From: JAAXHV01 sp965207165 | Lineage (GTDB): Bacteria; Pseudomonadota; Gammaproteobacteria; Eutrophobiales; Eutrophobiaceae | NCBI GenBank assembly: GCA_965207165.1 | Contig: OZ242265.1 | Coordinates: forward strand, 1,922,001-1,986,000 | Length of the DNA: 64,000 bases | Reading direction: 5' to 3' | Shown: in pieces, positions 17,106-25,482 of the stretch | Layout of the letters: the number at the start of each line of letters is the position of its first letter | How positions within the stretch are numbered: position 1 is the first letter of the stretch | Translations under genes and position numbers: made by a program | Notes under the pieces: model-generated | Told to the model about the DNA's origin: nothing | The model's database searches: none | Seen by the model: the letters and a program-made list of their open reading frames with translations, nothing else

Positions 17106-19403
17106 TCACTGTGCAGCATGCCAGAACCGGCGGTGTCTTTCCCTGTGCGCCGTCACCTGCAATCCGGCGCCTGTCGTTTTAATATGGATCGCACCACTCT
17201 CAGCCGTGCTTAACAGCCTGGCGCCGTGCTCCCGGTAGCGGGAAACTACATCCCGGTCGGGTAATCCGAATCGATTCCGGTAACCCACCGGAAAAACTGC
17301 AATATCCGGGGACACGGCCTCGATAAAATCCCGGGTCGAAGAGGTCTTGCTGCCGTGGTGGGGGACCACGAGCACGTCGGCCCGCAACCGCTCTCCATGG
17401 CGCTGCAGCAGGCTTCGTTCAGCTCTCTCCTCGATGTCACCGGTCAACAGCATGACCAGGCCCCGCGCCTCCACCCGTACCACGCAGGAACGGTCATTGG
17501 CGGATAACTGTTGCGTACTGCCGGGGTGCAGGACCTGGAAATGGACGCCATCCCAGGACCAGGCTTGACCGTCGAGGCAATCCCCGGCCTGCAGCAGCGG
17601 GATCTCCCCGGGTACACTGCTGATAACCCGGGATACGGGCAGCTCGCCAACAAGACCTTGCAGCCCGCCGATATGATCAGTGTCGCCATGACTTTGCACC
17701 AGCATATCCAGCGTTCCAATGCCTTTGTCACGCAGAAACGGCACTATGACCGCCGCGCCTGTATTAAAACCGGAAGCATAGGCGGGTCCCGCATCGTAAA
17801 GCAGGCTATGCCGTTGCGTGCGTACGACTACGGCAAGCCCCTGCCCGACATCCAGCACGGTCATATCTGCTTCACCGGATGACAGTGCGGTTTTAGCGGG
17901 GAAGAACAAGGGGACCAGCCAGATCAGACCCAGCCACCTCGACGTAATCCCCCGGGGCAGCAGCAGGATCAGCACACCTGCACTGATAACGGCCATGCTT
18001 AACAGTCCGGGCCGGCTGACCGGGAGCAACTGGAATTCCCATGCCGTAAACAGGTTCATTACCCACCAGAACGCGTGCATGGACGCCAGGGCAAGCTCCA
18101 GCAGCAAATCCACCCCGACGAGCAGGAGCGCGCAGCCGGAGAGTACCAGTGGTATGACGACCAGGCTGACCCACGGCACCGCAAACATGTTCGCAAACAG
18201 GCTGAATACCGGGATTTCCTGGTAATACAGGGCCAGAACAGGCACCAGGCCCATAGTGGCGATGTACTGGACCCTGCCCCATTCCCATAACCGGCGGCGC
18301 TGCAGGTGAGCCCGGTAGCCGACCCCGTAAAGTATTACCGCCACGGCGCTGAAGGACAGCCAGAAACTGGCCGACAGCGGAGCAAACGGATCTATGGCCA
18401 GAACCGCGAACAGCGCGGCTCCAAGCACGTCACTCGAAACGGCCGTGCGGTAATACAGCTTCATACCGAAATACACGCACAACATGATCAGCGCGCGTTG
18501 CGCAGGCAGTGCAAATCCGGCGAGCAGCGCATACGCCAGCGCACCAAGCATGGCGACTGCCGCGGCCAGCCTGACACCGGAAACATGGCCCGGCAGTACG
18601 GGGACGAACAGGCACAGGGGGCCCCAGGCCCGCAGCACGAGCAGGTAGACGATACCGGCGACCAGGCCGATATGCAGGCCGGAAATGGCAATCAGGTGAT
18701 TGGTGCCGGTTGCCGTCAGCACCTGCCAGTGCGCATCGCTGAGACCACTCCTGTCGCCGACGGCCAGCGCCGGAATAAACCCGGCCAGGGTATCGGGCGG
18801 CAGTGCCTCCCTGATTTTATTTCTTATTTCAAAGCGGAGCAGATCGGGATTCAGCCTTGAGGCCTTTTGCAGCCTGGTATTTTTTTCGTCATCAATGACA
18901 TATCCCGTAGCCCGCAGCCGGTTTTGAAACAGCCACGACTCGTAATCGAAACCGCCGGGGTTCATGTAGCCGTGCGGCCGCTTCAGCCTGATCGTCAGCC
19001 TCCACCTCTCCCCGGGCTGCAACGGTTGACGGCCTTCGTACCAGCTCAGCCTTACCCTGCCGGGATTTGATTCGACCGTGTGACCGTATTGACTGAGTTC
19101 GTCAATACGGAAATTGAAGCGGATGGAGCGGTCCCGCGTCTCCGGTAACGATACAACCACCCCTTCGGCGTAAAGCGACTTGCCTTCCTCCCCGGGCAGC
19201 AACTCATGCTGCAGCACCAGGTGGGCGTTCAAAAGTGTCCAGAGAAAGCCGCAGATGACGTAACCGGAGAACCTGAATCCGGGAAACTTCCAGATCAGCC
19301 AGGTAACCGGAAGCAACCCGGATGCGAACCAGATATGCGGCAATGCGGGCAGGCGGGTACAGAGAACCGCGCCCGACAGGAATAACAATCCCTTGAACAA
19401 CAT
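17106..19403 (-). CDS. comEC: ComEC/Rec2 DNA uptake channel protein
   Basis: This 765-residue polytopic membrane protein has an N-terminal soluble region, the competence domain with many helices (including ATGTNHLIAISGLHIGL) and a C-terminal metallo-beta-lactamase-like domain with SHGDTDHIGG. It is expected to form the inner-membrane channel for transforming DNA. The length is typical. It is followed upstream by lolD across heptamer array C. Other competence genes are not in the window, so natural transformation is not proven. Confidence 0.93.
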   Translation of the reverse strand: MLFKGLLFLSGAVLCTRLPALPHIWFASGLLPVTWLIWKFPGFRFSGYVICGFLWTLLNAHLVLQHELLPGEEGKSLYAEGVVVSLPETRDRSIRFNFRIDELSQYGHTVESNPGRVRLSWYEGRQPLQPGERWRLTIRLKRPHGYMNPGGFDYESWLFQNRLRATGYVIDDEKNTRLQKASRLNPDLLRFEIRNKIREALPPDTLAGFIPALAVGDRSGLSDAHWQVLTATGTNHLIAISGLHIGLVAGIVYLLVLRAWGPLCLFVPVLPGHVSGVRLAAAVAMLGALAYALLAGFALPAQRALIMLCVYFGMKLYYRTAVSSDVLGAALFAVLAIDPFAPLSASFWLSFSAVAVILYGVGYRAHLQRRRLWEWGRVQYIATMGLVPVLALYYQEIPVFSLFANMFAVPWVSLVVIPLVLSGCALLLVGVDLLLELALASMHAFWWVMNLFTAWEFQLLPVSRPGLLSMAVISAGVLILLLPRGITSRWLGLIWLVPLFFPAKTALSSGEADMTVLDVGQGLAVVVRTQRHSLLYDAGPAYASGFNTGAAVIVPFLRDKGIGTLDMLVQSHGDTDHIGGLQGLVGELPVSRVISSVPGEIPLLQAGDCLDGQAWSWDGVHFQVLHPGSTQQLSANDRSCVVRVEARGLVMLLTGDIEERAERSLLQRHGERLRADVLVVPHHGSKTSSTRDFIEAVSPDIAVFPVGYRNRFGLPDRDVVSRYREHGARLLSTAESGAIHIKTTGAGLQVTAHRERHRRFWHAAQ

Positions 19404-19420
19404 GAAAAATCCCTCTTTTC

Positions 19421-19475
19421 TTCCTAATTCCTAATTCCTAATTCCTAATTCCTAATTCTTAATTCCTAATTCCTG
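19421..19475. repeat. heptamer array C (direct AATTCCT units)
   Basis: About seven consecutive AATTCCT-type units run in one direction (one is AATTCTT), ending at TAATTCCTGC before the lolD stop. Unlike arrays A and B there is no inverted block, and the array lies between two genes in the same direction, in the leader of comEC. Confidence 0.85.
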
Positions 19476-19478
19476 CTT

Positions 19479-20162
19479 TCACCCGGCATGCAATCTCCCG
19501 TCACTTAATTCATACACCCGGTCCAGGCCCTCCAGCAGGCGGCTGTTGTGCGTGGCCATGACCAGGCTGACGCCGTGCATCTTGTTCAGATCCAGCATGA
19601 CCTTGAAAACCCGGGCCGCGGTGTGCTCATCCAGGTTGCCGGTGGGTTCATCCGCCAGGATACAGCGCGGCCGCGCCACCAGCGCCCGGGCGATGGCGGC
19701 GCGCTGCCTCTCACCACCCGATAACTCGCCCGGCTTGTGTTGCAGGCGCTGCTTTAACCCCACCTGCGCCAGCATATCCTCTGCGGCGTCCCTGGCCGCC
19801 TGCGGGGCTTCACCTCTTACCAGCAACGGCAGGGCCACGTTTTCCAGGGCGGTGAATTCCTGCAGCAAATGATGAAACTGGTAGACAAATCCCAGTTTCC
19901 GGTTACGCCAGCGCCCGATTTCCGCCTCCGACAGTCCCGCCAGCGGGACGCCATCGACCGTCACTTCGCCGCCGCTGGGTTCGTCCAGTCCGCCCAGCAG
20001 GTGCAGCAGGGTGCTCTTGCCCGAACCGGACGAGCCGATAATCCCGATGCAACTGCCGGCGCGCACCTCCAGGTCAACACCTTTTAACACCTCGACATGG
20101 AGGTCTCCCTGGCTGAAGGTCTTATGCAACCCGGTGCAGGTCAATGTAACCGGGTTACTCAT
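19479..20162 (-). CDS. lolD: lipoprotein-releasing system ATPase
   Basis: I place the start at MSNPVTLTC (20162); the longer open frame to 20231 only re-reads the 3' end of the preceding gene. The 227-residue ATPase has Walker A IGSSGSGKST, signature LSGGERQR and Walker B CILADEPTGNLD. It powers LolC/LolE in extracting outer-membrane lipoproteins from the inner membrane. The start overlaps the lolE stop by 8 bases, giving a lolC-lolE-lolD order. Confidence 0.95.
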   Translation of the reverse strand: MSNPVTLTCTGLHKTFSQGDLHVEVLKGVDLEVRAGSCIGIIGSSGSGKSTLLHLLGGLDEPSGGEVTVDGVPLAGLSEAEIGRWRNRKLGFVYQFHHLLQEFTALENVALPLLVRGEAPQAARDAAEDMLAQVGLKQRLQHKPGELSGGERQRAAIARALVARPRCILADEPTGNLDEHTAARVFKVMLDLNKMHGVSLVMATHNSRLLEGLDRVYELSDGRLHAG

Positions 20163-21408
20163 AGCGCAGCGCCTCCGCGGGCCGGGTCTGCGCCGCCCGC
20201 CAGGCCGGGTACAAGGTCGCCAGGACGGCAAACAGGAACGCCGCGGCTGCCGTGATGGCTATATCCATCCAGTGCAGGTCGGACGGCACGCGGCTGATGA
20301 AATACACATCGGGAGATAAAAACTTCACCTGCAGGAAATGCTCTATCCCGGCTGCGATGCTGTCTATATTACCGGCAAGAGCGACTCCGCCGGCCACGCC
20401 CAGCAGGATCCCGGCCACACCCAGGGTCGCCCCCTGGATGACAAAAATCTTCATGATGCCTTTCGGCGTCACCCCCAGGGTGCGCAAGACCGCGATATCA
20501 CCCTGCTTGTCCGTTACCATCATCATCAGGGTCGAAATGATATTGAAGGTGGCCACGGCGATGATCAGGACGAGTATGACGAACATCATTTTCTTGGTCA
20601 TTTGTATGGAGTGAAAATAATTCACGTGCCGCTGTGTCCAGTCGATCACACCGTAGCGCCCCGGCACATCCCGGAACGCCTCCCGGCTGATCCGGGGCGC
20701 CTGCATGACGTCACTGGTTTTCAGGCGCAGACCGTCAGGATTGCTCGCGCGAAAAAACCGGGCTGCATCGTCCATGTGTACGAACACCATGACACTGTCA
20801 AACTCGTACATATCGGTATCATAGACCCCGGCGACGGTAAAGCGCTTGGTCCTGGGCATAATCCCCGCGGGCGTAACCATGGCGGACGGTGAGATGAGCG
20901 TGACCCGGTCTCCCAGGTCCGCCTGCAAAATATCTACCAGGTCCGTGCCGAGGATAACGCGGAACTCCCCCGGGGCCAGTGCGCCCAGTTCTCCGGCGAT
21001 CATTTTTTCCGGGATAAAAGATACCCCCGGCTCTGCTTCCGGCAGGATGCCCCGCACCAGCACACCCTTGACCTGCCGGTCGAAGGTCACCATGCCTTCA
21101 GATTCCACGAAGGGGGCGGCGCCGACTATACCCGGGTGCAGTTGCGCCCGGTCCGCAACACTCCTCCAGTCCTCCAGCGAGTCGCCGTAACCGAAAACCG
21201 TTGCTTCGGCTTCCATGCCGATCAGGTGTTCGGTCAGGACCCTCTCAAATCCGCTGACTACCGATAACACCGTGGTCAACACGATGACACCCAGGGCAAT
21301 GCTCAAAACCGAGACGAGTGAAATGAATGAAATAAACCGGTTGCGCCGCCTGGACATCACGTAGCGCAAGCCGATAAAAACCTGGTAAGAACTGAACAGC
21401 TTATTCAT
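20155..21408 (-). CDS. lolE: lipoprotein-releasing system permease (LolE position)
   Basis: From MNKLFSSYQVFIGLRYV (21408) the product is 417 residues with one N-terminal helix, a large periplasmic domain and three C-terminal helices, the LolC/LolE layout. Two family members are adjacent here and their 3' ends encode almost the same peptide (YPAWRAAQ, then ALRYE), showing they arose by duplication. Which one is functionally LolC or LolE cannot be decided by inspection; names follow position. It overlaps both neighbours by 8 bases. Confidence 0.88.
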   Translation of the reverse strand: MNKLFSSYQVFIGLRYVMSRRRNRFISFISLVSVLSIALGVIVLTTVLSVVSGFERVLTEHLIGMEAEATVFGYGDSLEDWRSVADRAQLHPGIVGAAPFVESEGMVTFDRQVKGVLVRGILPEAEPGVSFIPEKMIAGELGALAPGEFRVILGTDLVDILQADLGDRVTLISPSAMVTPAGIMPRTKRFTVAGVYDTDMYEFDSVMVFVHMDDAARFFRASNPDGLRLKTSDVMQAPRISREAFRDVPGRYGVIDWTQRHVNYFHSIQMTKKMMFVILVLIIAVATFNIISTLMMMVTDKQGDIAVLRTLGVTPKGIMKIFVIQGATLGVAGILLGVAGGVALAGNIDSIAAGIEHFLQVKFLSPDVYFISRVPSDLHWMDIAITAAAAFLFAVLATLYPAWRAAQTRPAEALRYE

Positions 21409-22645
21409 AACGCAGCGCCGTTGCAGGTTGTACCTGCGCCGCCCGCCAGGCCGGGTAGACCGTCCCGGCCACGGCAAACAGGAATGCCAGTGACCCGGTC
21501 ACGGCCACGTCCCGCCAACGCAGGTCGGAGGGCAGTTCGCTGATGTAATACACATCCGGCGAGAACAGGTTCACGTTCAGGAGTCCTTCTACCGACCTGG
21601 TGATGGCGTCTATGTTCTCAGCCAGCCAGACCCCTCCCAGCACACCTAGGATAATGCCCGCCAGGCCGATCACCGTACCCTGGATTACAAAAATTTTCAT
21701 GATGCTGCGCGCATCGGCGCCCAGGGTGCGCAACACGGCGATATCCGCCTGTTTATCCGTCACCACCATCATCAGGGTAGCGATGACGTTAAACGCCGCT
21801 ACCGCAATTATCAAGGCCAGGATAACGGTCATAACCCGCTTTTCCGTCTTCAATGCCCGGAAAAAAGTGGCATGCCTGCGGGTCCAGTCAATGACGTCGT
21901 AATCCCCCGGTACGTCCCGCATTGCCTCCCTGCTGATGCGCGGCGCCTGCATGACATCGCTGGTCTTCAGCCTCAGGCCCGAAGGTCCGGGCCGGTCAAA
22001 CAGCAGCAAGGCGTCGTCCAGGTGGACCAGGGCCAGACCGCTGTCGAACTCGTGCATGCCCGCGGTAAATATGCCGGTGATGGTAAACCGTTTCAGACGC
22101 GGCAGGATACCGGCGGATGCCTGCGCGGCCTGGGGCGCAACCAGCGTAACCGTATCACCCGGCTGGACCCGCAGCCGCGCGGCCGCTTCGGCTCCGATAA
22201 TCATGCCGAATTCGCCAGGCCGCAGTCCGGTAAAATCCCCCGATACCATCTTGTCCGCTACCAGGGACACCGTTTTCTCCGCCCCGGGCACGATGCCGCG
22301 CAATACCGTTCCATGCACCTTGTTTTCATGGACCAGCATCCCTTCCGCGCGGAAATAAGGCGCTATCCCGACGATACCCGGCTGCCGTTCCAGGATCGCG
22401 GCCGTTGCCCGCCAATCGGTGATACCCTCACCGTCCTGCACCACTGTCGCGTGGGAGGCCATCGCCAGGATGCGGCCGGTTAACTCCTTCTGGAAGCCGT
22501 TCATCACCGAAAGGACGGTGATCAAAGCCAATACCCCGATGGCAATACCCAGGATCGATACCAGGGATATGAATGAAATGAAATGGTTACGGCGCTTCGC
22601 CCTGACGTAACGCAGGCCGATAAACGCTTCAAACGGGTTGTACAT
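21401..22645 (-). CDS. lolC: lipoprotein-releasing system permease (LolC position)
   Basis: The start at MYNPFEAFIGLRYVRAKRR (22645) matches the family N-terminus better than the open-frame start at 22684. The 414-residue protein has an N-terminal helix, a periplasmic MacB-like domain and three C-terminal helices. It is the first gene of the lolC-lolE-lolD operon that sorts lipoproteins to the outer membrane. The 143-base gap upstream, shared with the divergent tsaB, contains a REP-like palindrome at 22686-22722. Confidence 0.88.
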   Translation of the reverse strand: MYNPFEAFIGLRYVRAKRRNHFISFISLVSILGIAIGVLALITVLSVMNGFQKELTGRILAMASHATVVQDGEGITDWRATAAILERQPGIVGIAPYFRAEGMLVHENKVHGTVLRGIVPGAEKTVSLVADKMVSGDFTGLRPGEFGMIIGAEAAARLRVQPGDTVTLVAPQAAQASAGILPRLKRFTITGIFTAGMHEFDSGLALVHLDDALLLFDRPGPSGLRLKTSDVMQAPRISREAMRDVPGDYDVIDWTRRHATFFRALKTEKRVMTVILALIIAVAAFNVIATLMMVVTDKQADIAVLRTLGADARSIMKIFVIQGTVIGLAGIILGVLGGVWLAENIDAITRSVEGLLNVNLFSPDVYYISELPSDLRWRDVAVTGSLAFLFAVAGTVYPAWRAAQVQPATALRYE

Positions 22646-22685
22646 CGGGCCAGTATACAACCGATCGCCTCTCTGACGAACCAAT

Positions 22686-22722
22686 CGTCATTCCGGCGCA
22701 AGCCGGGCTCCGGCGCCATACC
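22686..22722. repeat. REP-like palindrome in the lolC/tsaB gap
   Basis: CGTCATTCCGGCGCAAGCCG begins a palindromic unit of the ATTCCNGC-type family seen elsewhere in the window, followed by GGCTCCGGCGCC. It lies 41 bases from the lolC start. Confidence 0.6.
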
Positions 22723-22788
22723 GGTAAATCATCCAGCCTGGAATCAAAAGTATGAGTCTGTCCTGAGTGCGAATATAATGAAACAGAC

Positions 22789-23460
22789 ATGAAAATCCTG
22801 GCACTTGATACCGCGACCGAGGCCTGTTCCGCGGCACTCCTCGATGACGACAGCATCTATGAGCGGCACGAAATCGCGCCGCGCCGGCATGCGGAGTTGA
22901 TCCTGCCGATGGTGGACGGCGTCCTTGCGCAAGCCGGACTGGGCCTGCAGGATCTCGATGCCATCGCCTTTGGCCGGGGACCCGGCGCCTTCACCGGCGT
23001 ACGCATCGCCGCCGGGGTGACCCAGGGCCTGGCGCTGGGCGCCGGTTTGCCGGTGATACCGCTGTCATCGCTGGCGACGCTGGCGCAAGGCGCCGCCGGC
23101 CGGTCCGCTGTCCTGTTGCCGGCAATCGACGCGAGAATGGGGGAAATTTACTGGGCTGCCTATGAAAAAGTGCAGGACAACCTGGTGCGACCGGTGGCTG
23201 AAGAGCAGGTAACGTCACCCGAGGCGGTCCAGGTCCCGGTTGACAAACACGTATTCGGGGTCGGAAGTGGTTGGGGTACCTACCGCCTGCGTCTCGAGGG
23301 CGTGCTCAACGGGCAGATTACCGGCATGGACCCGGAGCGCTACCCGCTGGCCAGGGACATGCTGCCGCTGGCGGTGAGAGAATACAACGCCGGGCGCTGT
23401 GTCGGCGCAGACCAGGCAGTACCTGTTTACCTGAGAGATAACGTCGTAAAACAGGGTTAA
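22789..23460 (+). CDS. tsaB: tRNA threonylcarbamoyladenosine biosynthesis protein TsaB
   Basis: The 223-residue product starts MKILALDTATEACSAAL and has AFGRGPGAFTGVRIAAGV, both diagnostic for TsaB. TsaB dimerises with TsaD and, with TsaE, transfers the threonylcarbamoyl group onto A37 of ANN-decoding tRNAs. It is divergent from lolC and convergent with gcvH across a 56-base two-hairpin module. Confidence 0.95.
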   Translation: MKILALDTATEACSAALLDDDSIYERHEIAPRRHAELILPMVDGVLAQAGLGLQDLDAIAFGRGPGAFTGVRIAAGVTQGLALGAGLPVIPLSSLATLAQGAAGRSAVLLPAIDARMGEIYWAAYEKVQDNLVRPVAEEQVTSPEAVQVPVDKHVFGVGSGWGTYRLRLEGVLNGQITGMDPERYPLARDMLPLAVREYNAGRCVGADQAVPVYLRDNVVKQG

Positions 23461-23464
23461 GGAT

Positions 23465-23520
23465 CGTCATTCCGGCGTAAGCCGGAATCCGGTAAATTTG
23501 ACAGCCGCCGAAGGCGGCAC
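23465..23520. repeat. two-hairpin module, copy 1 (between convergent genes)
   Basis: Stem one is ATTCCGGC-gtaa-GCCGGAAT (23469-23488) and stem two GCCGCC-gaa-GGCGGC (23504-23518). The same 56-base layout, without gaps, recurs at 59556-59611. Both copies lie between convergent genes and could terminate transcription in both directions. Confidence 0.75.
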
Positions 23521-23529
23521 CTTAACCGG

Positions 23530-23907
23530 TCAAAGTTCCTTGATAAACTCCTGGTAGGCGTCTTCGTCCATGAACTGGTCCAGTTCATCCACGTCATCGG
23601 GAGCCACTCTGAAAAACCAGCCGCTGTCGACCGGGTCTATATTGACCGCCTCCGGCTTGTCTTCCAGAGCATTATTTACCGCCAGAACCTCGCCGCCGAT
23701 AGCCGCTTTTATCTCCCCCGCGGCCTTGACAGACTCGATGACTGCCGCCTCGCTGCCCGAAGTCAGTAATTCTCCTACATTGGGCAACTCGATATAGACG
23801 ATATCACCAAGCTGATCCTGGGCATAATCGGTTATACCGATGGTGACCGTTCCGTCATCTTCCAGGCGCAACCACTCATGGTCTTCGGTAAATTTAAGGC
23901 TGCTCAT
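23530..23907 (-). CDS. gcvH: glycine cleavage system H protein
   Basis: From the ATG at 23907 the product is 125 residues, starting MSSLKFTEDHEWLRL. The lipoylation site lies in IESVKAAGEI (Lys61). H protein shuttles the aminomethyl group on lipoyl-lysine between the P, T and L proteins. No gcvT or gcvP is nearby, so it is a stand-alone copy here. A TTG two codons upstream could also serve as start, but the family begins near the chosen Met. GAGGAG precedes it. Confidence 0.95.
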   Translation of the reverse strand: MSSLKFTEDHEWLRLEDDGTVTIGITDYAQDQLGDIVYIELPNVGELLTSGSEAAVIESVKAAGEIKAAIGGEVLAVNNALEDKPEAVNIDPVDSGWFFRVAPDDVDELDQFMDEDAYQEFIKEL

Positions 23908-23943
23908 CTGCAAAAAATCTCCTCATTTCCAGTATCTGTTATT

Positions 23944-23980
23944 TTGACGCATAACACTGCAGGAACGCAATGGTAACAAT
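23944..23980 (-). promoter_or_regulatory. candidate gcvH promoter
   Basis: On the minus strand TTGTTA and TGTTAT are separated by 17 bases, upstream of gcvH. Each matches four of six consensus bases, so this is a tentative sigma-70 promoter. Confidence 0.35.
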
Positions 23981-24007
23981 TTTTGAACTTCGGACAAATC
24001 CCATTGT

Positions 24008-24787
24008 TTACACCCAATGAACACGGGTTTGGATATCGCCATCCTCAACCAGTGTCAGGGTCCGGTATGCCGGCGGTTTGCCGTCGACCGAGGCTTCGTC
24101 CGCCTGCGGGCGAAACTGTATGCAGGTTGACGGGGAGCCGAGCAACAGCACCCCATTCCTGGTAGTCGTGAACTCCTGGTGGATATGCCCCCAGATGATC
24201 CCCCTTACATTAGTATACCGGTCCAAAACCTGAAACAACGCCTCACCGTTTTCCAGCGCCATCCTGTCCATCCAGGGACTGTGGATGTTCACAGGCTGGT
24301 GGTGCAGGCAGATTAACACATGCCTGCCGGTAGAACGTTCCAGGGCTTCAGCAAGGCCCTCAAGTTCTGTTACGGATAAACAACCTCCCTCTTTACCGGG
24401 TTCGTGGGTATCCAGCAGAATTATCGACCAGTTCCCGCAAGTGATAAAGTTGGCTGTACTGACGTTGCCGGTATTCAGCAATCGCTGCATGAGTGCCGGA
24501 TCGTCATGATTACCGGGCAGGCAATAAACCGGCAGCTCAATACGACGCAACAACCCCGCCAGTTTGTTGTACGTGTCCTCGGTGGGAGTCTGGGCCAGGT
24601 CTCCCGTCAGCAACACCAGGTCCGGGTGTTCCTCACGCTTGACGGCAGCAATTACGCCCACCAGGGTTCCGGTCGTGTCAACCCCGGCCAACGTGTCATT
24701 CTCAACCGACGAGATGTGCGTATCCGTCATTTGCACCAGTTTGATTTTCCCTGGATACTGACGCTGAATTTCAATATGCTGTAGCAT
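24008..24787 (-). CDS. cpdA: 3',5'-cyclic-AMP phosphodiesterase
   Basis: The chosen start (24787) has AGGA six bases upstream; the open frame extends to 24811 but that part would overlap the leader. The 259-residue metallophosphoesterase has VQMTDTHIS, LTGDLAQ, LPGNHDD, and a later GHIHQEF, the dimetal ligand set of CpdA/Icc. It hydrolyses cAMP to AMP. Only 29 bases separate it from the divergent O-methyltransferase start, so promoters must overlap. Confidence 0.92.
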   Translation of the reverse strand: MLQHIEIQRQYPGKIKLVQMTDTHISSVENDTLAGVDTTGTLVGVIAAVKREEHPDLVLLTGDLAQTPTEDTYNKLAGLLRRIELPVYCLPGNHDDPALMQRLLNTGNVSTANFITCGNWSIILLDTHEPGKEGGCLSVTELEGLAEALERSTGRHVLICLHHQPVNIHSPWMDRMALENGEALFQVLDRYTNVRGIIWGHIHQEFTTTRNGVLLLGSPSTCIQFRPQADEASVDGKPPAYRTLTLVEDGDIQTRVHWV

Positions 24788-24816
24788 AATTCCTATTAAA
24801 TTACCGAGCACAAAGA

Positions 24817-25479
24817 ATGTCCAGACATTCCATCAATTTAACCGACCAGGTGTATGAATATTATCACTCCATAACGTTACGGGAGGATGACGTCATGCAG
24901 CGCTGCCGCGCGGAAACCGCCCGGCATAAATGGGCCGGCATGCAGATATCTCCGGAACTTGGCCAGTTGATGGGACTCCTGGTGAAGATGCTGAATGCAA
25001 GGAAGATCATCGAGTTGGGCGTTTATACCGGGTACAGCAGCCTGAGCATGGCCAGGGCAATGCCCGTTGGCGGGAAACTCATCGCCTGTGACGTAAAAGA
25101 AGAATATACCAACAAGGCAAAAGAATACTGGGAGGCGGCAGGTGTTGCGGATAAAATCGAATTGCGCCTTGCCCCTGCCCTGGACACTCTGAATGATCTA
25201 TTGAACGCCGGCGAGTCGGACAGCTTTGATTTTATCTTTGTCGACGCGATAAAAGAGGAATACTCCGCCTATTACCCGCTGAATTACCGCCTGTTGCGCA
25301 GCGGCGGGCTGATGGTTATAGATAACGTGCTGTGGGGAGGCGACGTGGCCGACCCGGACAACCAGACCGCTGAAACCAATGCCATCCGCGCGTTCAACAG
25401 GATGGTGCATGAAGACGACAGGGTAGATATGTGCATGCTGCCTGTCGGCGACGGCATAACCCTGATCAGGAAGCACTGA
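24817..25479 (+). CDS. SAM-dependent O-methyltransferase (COMT/CCoAOMT-like)
   Basis: This 220-residue enzyme has the SAM-binding motif IIELGVYTGYSSLSMARAMP, the acidic FIFVDAIKEEY and MVIDNVLWGGDVADP. The fold is that of bacterial caffeoyl-CoA-type O-methyltransferases that methylate catechols or related hydroxy groups with a divalent metal. It is 3 bases upstream of asnS, so the two are probably co-transcribed. The physiological substrate is unknown. Confidence 0.9.
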   Translation: MSRHSINLTDQVYEYYHSITLREDDVMQRCRAETARHKWAGMQISPELGQLMGLLVKMLNARKIIELGVYTGYSSLSMARAMPVGGKLIACDVKEEYTNKAKEYWEAAGVADKIELRLAPALDTLNDLLNAGESDSFDFIFVDAIKEEYSAYYPLNYRLLRSGGLMVIDNVLWGGDVADPDNQTAETNAIRAFNRMVHEDDRVDMCMLPVGDGITLIRKH

Positions 25480-25482
25480 TCC

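Noticed and set aside
19421..19475. CRISPR array
   Set aside because: The repeats are 7 bp without spacers, and no cas gene is present.
20163..20231. N-terminal extension of lolD
   Set aside because: The 23 extra codons only re-read the 3' end of lolE in another frame. The same artefact appears upstream of lolE, over the lolC 3' end. The family starts at the internal Met.
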